A stretch of 21,018 nt of DNA, taken from Lachnoclostridium phytofermentans. GTDB taxonomy: Bacteria > Bacillota > Clostridia > Lachnospirales > Lachnospiraceae. Both the position numbers and the translations under genes were made by a program. Under the pieces are notes generated by a model, which was not told the DNA's origin, ran no database searches, and worked only from the letters and a program-made list of their open reading frames with translations. Shown in pieces: positions 15,679-21,018 of this stretch. The first letter of the stretch is position 1. Each line of letters starts with the position of its first letter. The stretch is from positions 1 to 21,018 of the forward strand of contig DPVV01000282.1 of the NCBI GenBank assembly GCA_003526525.1, written 5' to 3'.

Positions 15679-16572
15679 ATGGATCGTATGTTAGGTAAGA
15701 AAAGGACGATTGCATTCTTTATTTTACCTGCATTGTTGCTGTTTCTCTGCTTTGTTGTTGCACCTTTGGTAGCATCTGGTATCTATAGTTTATTTGAATA
15801 TGACGGAGTAGGTACTAAGGACTTTATTGGCTTACAAAATTATATTGATTTGTTTTCAAAGGATCAGTATTTCCCCAAAGCACTTATGAACTCATTTATT
15901 CTGGCAGGGGCTTCAATTTTTATTCAATTACCAATCTCGTTATTGATAGCGATTGTTTTAGCAAGAGGCGTAAAAGGAGAAAAGTTCTTTCGAACAGTCT
16001 ACTTTGTTCCAGTTGTTATTTCAAGCATGGTAATCGGTCAGTTGTGGATGAAAATTTTTCACAGTGAATACGGATTACTGAATATGATTATTCGGTTGTT
16101 TGGAAACAAGGAGTTTGAATTTTCTTGGCTTTCTACTCCATCAACAGCTTTTTTAGCAACAGTAATACCCGCAGTTTGGCAATATATTGGTTATCATATG
16201 TTTTTGTTTTATGCAGGGATTAAGTCTATTTCTAGTGACTACTTTGAGGCAGCAAAGATAGATGGAGCAACAAATCGTCAGATTTCAGTTCGGATTACCA
16301 TTCCTTTGTTAGCCCCAGTAATCAAAACCTGCCTTATCTTTTCTCTGACCGGGTCACTTCGTGCGTTTGACTTAATCTATGTTATGACCGGAGGTGGGCC
16401 AAATCACGCGAGTGAGGTTCCAGGAACGTTAATGTACAATAGTTTATTCCGTCGTGGCTTATATGGTTATGGTAGTGCACAGGCTTTTTTAATTGTTGTG
16501 GAATGTCTTTTGTTTAGTTACCTGATTAATAGAAAGTTTAAAAAAGCAGAAGACAATGCTTCAGGAATCTAA
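15679..16572 (+). CDS. Sugar ABC transporter permease, MalF type
   Basis: This 297-residue integral membrane protein has six predicted helices. Its start MDRMLGKKRTIAFFILPALLLFLCFVVAPL is typical of the MalF/UgpA family. The cytoplasmic EAA loop reads YFEAAKIDGATNRQISVRITIP (Glu190-Ala-Ala, Gly196) and contacts the ATPase. GGGAGGGA lies 7 nt before the ATG. It forms the channel with the MalG-type permease that follows. Confidence 0.93.
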   Translation: MDRMLGKKRTIAFFILPALLLFLCFVVAPLVASGIYSLFEYDGVGTKDFIGLQNYIDLFSKDQYFPKALMNSFILAGASIFIQLPISLLIAIVLARGVKGEKFFRTVYFVPVVISSMVIGQLWMKIFHSEYGLLNMIIRLFGNKEFEFSWLSTPSTAFLATVIPAVWQYIGYHMFLFYAGIKSISSDYFEAAKIDGATNRQISVRITIPLLAPVIKTCLIFSLTGSLRAFDLIYVMTGGGPNHASEVPGTLMYNSLFRRGLYGYGSAQAFLIVVECLLFSYLINRKFKKAEDNASGI

Positions 16573-16588
16573 GGTAGATGGGAGGTAA

Positions 16589-16672
16589 GAGTGAAAGATT
16601 TTAATCTTTCACTCACCAAGTTTGTGCTGCGGCAAACTTGAGCCATTAGCTGCTCCCAAAACAGTCGCAGCA
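16589..16672 (+). promoter_or_regulatory. Two-hairpin spacer between the two permease genes
   Basis: Hairpin 1 is a perfect 12-bp stem (16589-16600 with 16603-16614). Hairpin 2 pairs TGCTGCG (16625-16631) with CGCAGCA (16666-16672), and AAGTTTG/CAAACTT offers an alternative inside it. There is no T-run, so this is more likely an mRNA-processing or stabilising element, or an inserted short palindromic element. GGAGG of the next gene lies 2 nt after it. Confidence 0.55.
16591..16641 (+). CDS. Possible 16-codon ORF in the permease spacer
   Basis: GTG at 16591 has GGGAGG (16580-16585) 5 nt upstream, a good ribosome site, and encodes 16 residues (KDFNLSLTKFVLRQT after the start) to TGA at 16639-16641. 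Its first codons lie in the perfect hairpin, so translating it would melt that stem. No homologue is recognised. It may be a leader peptide or chance. Confidence 0.3.
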   Translation: MKDFNLSLTKFVLRQT

Positions 16673-16684
16673 TGGAGGCTAACT

Positions 16685-17530
16685 ATGAAGGGAAAGAAAA
16701 TAACATCAAAAAAAGTAAAAAAGACTACGTTACTCCTTATCTTAAGTCTTATCGCAATTACACAGCTATTTCCACTATATTGGTTGATTACGTTTTCATT
16801 GAAAAGCAATGTTGAAATCTTTGGAGAAAACATCATCGGATTACCCAGACAATTTCGATGGATAAATTATAAAACAGCACTAACGGATGGTGGTATACTA
16901 CAATACTTTTTAAACTCTATATTTTACTCCTTTGTGACGGTAGTAGTATCTGGATTGTTTTCTGCGATGGCAGCGTATGCAATTGCAAGAATGAGATGGA
17001 AACTTCGAGGTTTCGTCTTTGGCTTATTTTCACTTGGAATCATGATACCAACACAGGCAGCATTACTTCCCTTATTTCAAGTGTTAGACCGTTTGGGATT
17101 AAAGGGGGGGTATCTTGGACTATTAATTCCTTATATTTCGTTTGCGCTTCCGATGAGTATTATGATTTTGACAGGTTTTTATAAAGGGATACCAAAAGAG
17201 ATCGAAGAAGCAGCATATATTGACGGAAGTGGAATTTTCCGTTGCTTTTTAGAAATTATACTGCCAATTATTAAACCAGCGATTGCCACTGCATCCATCT
17301 TTACCTTTCTTGGGACATGGAATGAATTGATGTTTGCAAATACTCTTGTGGATAGCTCTACATATCGAACTCTTCCGGTTGGGATTATGTCCTTTGCTGG
17401 ACAATATTCTACCGATTGGGGACTGATTGGTGCAGGCATGGTAATAGCTACCTTGCCAACCATTCTAATTTATTTCTTACTTAGTAATCAGGTGCAACAA
17501 AGTCTTGTTGCAGGAGCAGTAAAAGGTTAA
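16685..17530 (+). CDS. Sugar ABC transporter permease, MalG type
   Basis: This 281-residue membrane protein has six predicted helices and the EAA loop IEEAAYIDGSGIFRCFLEIILP (Glu175-Ala-Ala). It is the partner of the MalF-type permease. The ATG at 16685 has GGAGG at 16674-16678; the in-frame TTG at 16622 has no ribosome site and would run through the hairpin spacer, so it is rejected. The C-terminal end (LSNQVQQSLVAGAVKG) is typical of the family. Confidence 0.93.
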   Translation: MKGKKITSKKVKKTTLLLILSLIAITQLFPLYWLITFSLKSNVEIFGENIIGLPRQFRWINYKTALTDGGILQYFLNSIFYSFVTVVVSGLFSAMAAYAIARMRWKLRGFVFGLFSLGIMIPTQAALLPLFQVLDRLGLKGGYLGLLIPYISFALPMSIMILTGFYKGIPKEIEEAAYIDGSGIFRCFLEIILPIIKPAIATASIFTFLGTWNELMFANTLVDSSTYRTLPVGIMSFAGQYSTDWGLIGAGMVIATLPTILIYFLLSNQVQQSLVAGAVKG

Positions 17531-17536
17531 GTGAAA

Positions 17537-17553
17537 ACTAAAAAAATGACACC
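17537..17553 (+). repeat. 17-bp direct repeat, copy 1
   Basis: ACTAAAAAAATGACACC lies 6 nt after the MalG-type permease stop. The same 17 bases occur at 19812-19828, after the stop of the lipoprotein gene. The flanks differ. The A-run makes chance more likely than for a mixed 17-mer, yet both copies sit at the same place in their unit. Confidence 0.7.
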
Positions 17554-17575
17554 ATATTGGAAATAAAGATATGAT
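17546..17575 (+). promoter_or_regulatory. Possible promoter before GH30
   Basis: ATGACA (17546-17551, inside the direct repeat) and TATGAT (17570-17575) are 18 bp apart. This could give GH30 its own transcript in addition to read-through. A second weak candidate is TTAATA-17 bp-TATACT slightly downstream (about 17661-17689). Confidence 0.3.
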
Positions 17576-17593
17576 AGGAGGGTGTGATTTTAG

Positions 17594-17671
17594 CTATGAT
17601 AAAAAAGGGGTTTGTTAATGGTCGTTCTTTTCAGAAGGTACGTTACAATAACCCTTTTCTTAATATCATAG
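17594..17671 (+). promoter_or_regulatory. Long hairpin between permease and GH30 genes
   Basis: CTATGATA (17594-17601) pairs with TATCATAG (17664-17671), and AAAAGGGGTT (17603-17612) with AACCCTTTT (17650-17658, one bulge). The loop is about 37 nt. It is not followed by a T-run. A role in mRNA processing or stability is possible. Confidence 0.4.
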
Positions 17672-17718
17672 TCAGTTATAGCTATACTATAGTTGTAATC
17701 AAATACCATAGGCAATGA
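17596..17718 (+). CDS. Possible 40-codon small ORF
   Basis: ATG at 17596 opens 40 residues (MIKKGFVNGRSFQKVRYNNP, then a hydrophobic NIIVSYSYTIVVIKY). AGGAGGG (17576-17582) is 13 nt upstream, too far to be a good site. It overlaps the hairpin above. It is listed only because the spacing between genes (255 nt) is large; it is probably not a gene. Confidence 0.12.
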   Translation: MIKKGFVNGRSFQKVRYNNPFLNIIVSYSYTIVVIKYHRQ

Positions 17719-17785
17719 GTATATTTTATTATGAAACAGCAGTGGTATGCAATGGTGTTAGTAAGTAGGAAGGAGATAGGTTGGT

Positions 17786-19123
17786 ATGAAAATTAGAACA
17801 GTAATAACGGATTATCATAAGAAATTATTTTTACAAGAATCAGAGGAATTCATAGCATCTAAAGTAGGGAGTAATCAGGTTGTAACTATATACCCAGAAC
17901 TAACCGACCAGACAATTCGTGGCTTTGGTGGCGCATTTACAGAGGCTTCCGGTTATAATTTTTCAAAGCTTAGTAAAGAAAAGAAAGCGATAGTTTTAAA
18001 TGCATATTTTGGTAAGAATGGAATTCACTATACCTTAGGAAGAACGCATATCAATAGTTGTGATTTTTCATTATTTAACTATGCATATCTTGAAAAAGAT
18101 GAGGATATCAATCAAAAGTTTAATCGAGATCGAGACAGAGAATATATTGTACCTATGATAAAAGCAGCAATCGAACTTAGTAAGGATACCATTACTTTCT
18201 TAGCATCCCCATGGTCACCACCAGCATTTATGAAGACCAATCATGATATGAATCATGGTGGCGAATTAAAAGAGGAATATAAAAAAGATTGGGCGAAGTA
18301 CATAGCAACCTATGTTAAGGATTGTAAAAAAGACGGAATTACTATATCTATGCTAACGGTACAAAATGAGCCCGAAGCAACACAGGTATGGGATTCCTGT
18401 CGTTATAGTGCAGCACAGGAAATGGAATTTGTCAGAGATTATCTGGGACCTGTCTTAGAGGAGGAGGGTCTTAGTGATGTAAAAATATATGTTTGGGACC
18501 ATAACAAAGAATTACTATATGAGCGAGCAAAGGAAATTCTTTCTGATTCTAGGGCAAGAGAGTACATTAGCGGTATGGCTTTTCATTGGTATACCGGAGA
18601 TCATTTTGAGGCACTTGATTTAGTGAGAGAACAATTTCCGGAACAAGAACTTCTATTCACTGAAGGTTGTGTTGAATATGGAAGATTTTTTGATTCCTCC
18701 GAGATTTGGAAGGCAGAAATGTATGCTCATGATATTTTAGGCAACTTAAACCATGGAATGCATGGATATATGGACTGGAATCTATTACTTGACGAAAAAG
18801 GTGGACCAAATCATGTAGGAAACTTCTGTCAAGCTCCAATCATGTGCAATGTAGAGGAGGATAGTATACAATTTAATCTTTCTTACTATTACATAGGTCA
18901 CTTTAGTAAATTCATTATGCCTGGTGCAAAACGTATTGCTTACACTAAGTATACGGATTTAGTAGAGGTAGCAGCATTTATTAATCCAAACAAAGAACGT
19001 GTTGTTGTTTTACTAAATAAATCTGAGAAAGAGGTAATCGTAGTACTAAGAGAGAATGGAATTGGTCAGGAAATTAAGGTGAATGCTCATAGCATCGTTA
19101 CAGTGATTTGCAGAGAAAATTAG
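17786..19123 (+). CDS. GH30 family beta-glycosidase, cytoplasmic
   Basis: This 445-residue enzyme of clan GH-A has no signal peptide, so it acts on imported sugars. The GH30 N-terminal motif IRGFGGAFTEASGYNFSKL (about 44-62) and LGRTHINSCDFS are followed by the acid/base in TVQNEPEA (Asn194-Glu195) and the nucleophile in LLFTEGCVEYG (Glu293). A short C-terminal beta-domain ends the protein. GH30 members include glucosylceramidases, beta-1,6-glucanases, beta-glucosidases and xylanases. The sequence style is the glucosylceramidase/beta-glucosidase side, not the xylanase side. With a GH94 phosphorylase and an oligosaccharide importer next door, a beta-glucoside oligomer is the likely substrate. 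AAGGAGA lies 9 nt before the ATG. Confidence 0.9.
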   Translation: MKIRTVITDYHKKLFLQESEEFIASKVGSNQVVTIYPELTDQTIRGFGGAFTEASGYNFSKLSKEKKAIVLNAYFGKNGIHYTLGRTHINSCDFSLFNYAYLEKDEDINQKFNRDRDREYIVPMIKAAIELSKDTITFLASPWSPPAFMKTNHDMNHGGELKEEYKKDWAKYIATYVKDCKKDGITISMLTVQNEPEATQVWDSCRYSAAQEMEFVRDYLGPVLEEEGLSDVKIYVWDHNKELLYERAKEILSDSRAREYISGMAFHWYTGDHFEALDLVREQFPEQELLFTEGCVEYGRFFDSSEIWKAEMYAHDILGNLNHGMHGYMDWNLLLDEKGGPNHVGNFCQAPIMCNVEEDSIQFNLSYYYIGHFSKFIMPGAKRIAYTKYTDLVEVAAFINPNKERVVVLLNKSEKEVIVVLRENGIGQEIKVNAHSIVTVICREN

Positions 19124-19164
19124 ATCATTGTGTGCATAGGTTAATGCGCGGAATAGGAGTAAAT

Positions 19165-19794
19165 ATGCATCATAATAAAAAGTTATGCGTTTTTCTTCTA
19201 CTTGGTTGTCTCATTTTGATTCTGTGTAGCTGTAGTAAAAAAATAGCCCTAAAAGCAGATTCTACTGTAGTTTCTATGGGGGAGACAACCATAACCTTAG
19301 ATGAAATGATGTATCATGTTCTCCTTGCTAAGATGCAAGGTGAACTCTATGCATCATTTTTAGGAGAAGAAGATTTTTGGAAGAAAGAATATGAGCCATC
19401 CGTTACAATGGCAGACCAGATGAAACAATTTGCTCTTGATAATGCAATTAAGTATGAAATTTTATACAGGATGGCAGAAAAAGAAGGATATTTCTTAACA
19501 GAAGAAGAACTTTTAATATGTAGGGATCAGGCAAAGGATATTGAAAAAACAATACCAACAAACGAACTACAATCCTTAGGATTAACAAATGAATTAGTCT
19601 ATGAGATACAAGAAAAGATATCACTTTCGACAAAGTATTATAAGGACTATCTCTTAACACTCTCAGAGGATGAAAAAGAAGCGAAACTACGCTTTGAGGG
19701 AAATTACGAAGAGCTAAAAAAAGAGTATCAGGTGAAGGTAAATGATGGTGTTTGGGAAAAAGTAGATATTACAAATCCTTCAATATCGGGGTAA
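19165..19794 (+). CDS. Small lipoprotein of unknown function, SurA/foldase N-domain-like
   Basis: This 209-residue protein has a lipoprotein signal with a lipobox LCSC (Cys23). The mature part is mostly helical (TITLDEMMYHVLLAKMQGEL, NAIKYEILYRMAEKEGYFLTEEEL), resembling the N-terminal helical domain of SurA/PrsA-type foldases, but no parvulin (PPIase) domain follows. The ATG at 19165 has AGGAG 5 nt upstream; the in-frame ATG at 19108 lies inside the GH30 gene and is rejected. It follows GH30 by 41 nt, so it is likely in the same transcript. It could help fold or anchor a secreted protein; its true role is unknown. Confidence 0.7.
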   Translation: MHHNKKLCVFLLLGCLILILCSCSKKIALKADSTVVSMGETTITLDEMMYHVLLAKMQGELYASFLGEEDFWKKEYEPSVTMADQMKQFALDNAIKYEILYRMAEKEGYFLTEEELLICRDQAKDIEKTIPTNELQSLGLTNELVYEIQEKISLSTKYYKDYLLTLSEDEKEAKLRFEGNYEELKKEYQVKVNDGVWEKVDITNPSISG

Positions 19795-19811
19795 AAATAG
19801 GGGGAACTCAG

Positions 19812-19828
19812 ACTAAAAAAATGACACC
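19812..19828 (+). repeat. 17-bp direct repeat, copy 2
   Basis: Identical to 17537-17553 (ACTAAAAAAATGACACC) and again located just after a stop codon, 17 nt from the lipoprotein stop, and ahead of a -10-like TATAAT. Whether it is a recurring promoter-linked element needs the rest of the genome. Confidence 0.7.
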
Positions 19829-19846
19829 TTTTCAAAATACGGTTCC

Positions 19847-19875
19847 TTATAATCAAGGTCTATGGTCTTTATAAT
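19847..19875 (+). promoter_or_regulatory. Possible promoter of the second importer
   Basis: TTATAA (19847-19852) and TATAAT (19870-19875) are 17 bp apart; another TATAAT lies at 19848-19853. The -35 is poor, so an activator may be needed. The lipoprotein gene ends about 50 nt upstream without a clear terminator, so read-through is also possible. Confidence 0.35.
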
Positions 19876-19905
19876 AAGGATAGAACAAGAAACGGAGGAC
19901 AGACC

Positions 19906-20847
19906 ATGACAGAGACGAGTATACCTAAGAAACGAAAAAAATCGGTTACCATGCATAAGTTTATGAATCAGAAATATCTTCAGCTTATGGTTATCCCAGG
20001 GCTTATATGGATGTTTATCTTCAACTATATTCCTATGGGTGGTATTGTAATCGCTTTTAAGAAATTTAAAATAACCAAATCGATTGCAGAAGCTCCTTGG
20101 GTGGGGTTTAAATATTTCCAAGAGTTTTTTCAGGATTCCAATTTTAGCAACATTATGATAAACACAATTGGTATCAGTTTATTAAAGTTAATCATAGGAT
20201 TTCCACTTCCAATCATCTTTGCTTTACTACTTAATGAAATAAGAAATCTTAAATTTAAGAAGATTACTCAAACTATATCTTATTTACCACATTTTTTATC
20301 ATGGGTTGTACTCGGTGGAATTTTAACAACTTGGTTAAATAGTACAGGGGTTATCAATGAATTATTTCAGGCATTACATATCACAAGTGGACCAGTTTCT
20401 TATCTTGGCGATCCCAAATACTTCTGGGGTGTAGCGTTAATCTCGGATAGCTGGAAGGAGCTTGGATGGTCAGCAATTATCTATCTGGCAGCTATCTCCT
20501 CGGTGGACCAACAGCTCTATGAAGCAGCAACAGTAGATGGAGCATCCAAGATGCAAAAGATAATTAAGATTACATTGCCTTCAATTAAAGGAACCATCGC
20601 TATCATGTTGATTTTACAGATTTCTGGTTTATTAAATGCAAATTTTGACCAGATTATGATTCTGAAAAATCAGATTAATATTTCCAGAAGCCAAGTAATC
20701 GATACGTATGTATATCAAGTTGGTATGACACTCGGTAAATATTCGTATGCAACAGCAGTTAACCTGTTTAAGTCAGTTATCGCATTAATTCTTCTATTAA
20801 TTGCGAACTTTTCCAGCAAGAAACTGCTTGGCAGGTCATTATACTAG
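19906..20847 (+). CDS. LplB-type sugar ABC transporter permease
   Basis: This 313-residue membrane protein has a positively charged start (KKRKKSVTMHKFMNQKYLQLMVIPGLIWMFIFNYIPMGGIVIAFKKFK, in pieces typical of the LplB/YtcP group) and the EAA loop YEAATVDGASKMQKIIKITLP (Glu206-Ala-Ala). The group differs from the MalF permease upstream, so this is a second importer, not a duplicate of the first. CGGAGGA lies upstream of the ATG. The partner permease starts 11 nt after its stop; the binding protein must lie outside the window. Confidence 0.92.
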   Translation: MTETSIPKKRKKSVTMHKFMNQKYLQLMVIPGLIWMFIFNYIPMGGIVIAFKKFKITKSIAEAPWVGFKYFQEFFQDSNFSNIMINTIGISLLKLIIGFPLPIIFALLLNEIRNLKFKKITQTISYLPHFLSWVVLGGILTTWLNSTGVINELFQALHITSGPVSYLGDPKYFWGVALISDSWKELGWSAIIYLAAISSVDQQLYEAATVDGASKMQKIIKITLPSIKGTIAIMLILQISGLLNANFDQIMILKNQINISRSQVIDTYVYQVGMTLGKYSYATAVNLFKSVIALILLLIANFSSKKLLGRSLY

Positions 20848-20858
20848 GAGGTTGCAGC

Positions 20859-21018
20859 ATGAAAAGACGTGTATCATCTAAAATCAAACGCTCCAAGGGA
20901 ACTTTAATCTTCGATATCCTAAATACGATATTCATGTTATTTATTTGCTTTGTCTGCATCTATCCAATTTGGTATGTGATTGTTAATTCTTTAAATGATG
21001 CAACAGATGCGTTAATGG
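20859..21018 (+). CDS. LplC-type sugar ABC transporter permease, cut by window end
   Basis: ATG at 20859 has AGGAGG overlapping the previous stop codon. The 53 visible residues (MKRRVSSKIKRSKGTLIFDI, then a first membrane helix LFICFVCIYPIWYVIVNSLNDA) match the start of LplC/YtcP-type permeases, the usual second gene after LplB. The rest lies beyond the window. Confidence 0.85.
   Translation, partial: MKRRVSSKIKRSKGTLIFDILNTIFMLFICFVCIYPIWYVIVNSLNDATDALM

Noticed and set aside
16622..16684. TTG start giving 21 extra residues to the MalG-type permease
   Set aside because: No ribosome site before it, the added residues would be translated from the hairpin spacer, and the ATG at 16685 has a good GGAGG.

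Overview
This window looks like chromosome of a low-GC, Gram-positive, plant- or glucan-degrading Clostridia member, most likely Lachnospiraceae of the Lachnoclostridium phytofermentans type. The reasons are AT-rich DNA, strong AGGAGG ribosome sites, sigma-A-like promoters, YesM/YesN-type regulators, lipoprotein sugar-binding proteins and cytoplasmic glycoside phosphorylases. The species assignment is an inference. All supported genes are on the + strand. No rRNA, tRNA, CRISPR array, transposase or phage gene was seen.

Region 1 (1-1930) holds the last 25 codons of an unidentified gene, then a 7TM-type sensor histidine kinase that ends at a long hairpin.

Region 2 (1869-6770) is a MarR-type regulator followed by two tightly coupled ABC exporter half-transporters. 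The second overlaps the first by 4 nt. The pair has the marks of a heterodimeric exporter: subunit 1 has Asp in place of the Walker B Glu and Gln in place of the switch His, while subunit 2 keeps both but has an SQGQ signature. Subunit 1 also carries an unusually large loop between TM1 and TM2. A well-formed sigma-A promoter lies between two near-identical 16-bp palindromes, which suggests MarR autoregulation. Together the palindromes can fold into the terminator of the upstream kinase gene. The operon closes with a perfect 20-bp terminator stem.

Region 3 (6843-13748) is a probable operon: GH94 phosphorylase (best guess laminaribiose or beta-1,3-oligoglucan type), a small cupin, a YesM-like histidine kinase and a YesN-like AraC response regulator. 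It ends with a 17-bp tandem repeat that overlaps the last stop codon and then a strong terminator.

Region 4 (13846-19794) has a strong promoter with an inverted repeat over its -35 and a leader of roughly 280 nt. It continues with a sugar-binding lipoprotein, an internal terminator, two MalF/MalG-type permeases separated by a structured spacer with a possible 16-codon ORF, a cytoplasmic GH30 glycosidase and a small lipoprotein.

Region 5 (19812-21018) starts a second importer with LplB-type and LplC-type permeases; the latter runs off the window.

Working model for regions 3 and 4: the YesM-like kinase senses an extracellular glycan cue and the YesN-like regulator switches on the importer. 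Imported oligosaccharides are trimmed by GH30 and phosphorolysed by GH94 to glucose 1-phosphate plus a shorter sugar. A mixed-linkage beta-1,3/1,6-glucan would fit both enzymes, but the substrate is not shown by the sequence alone.
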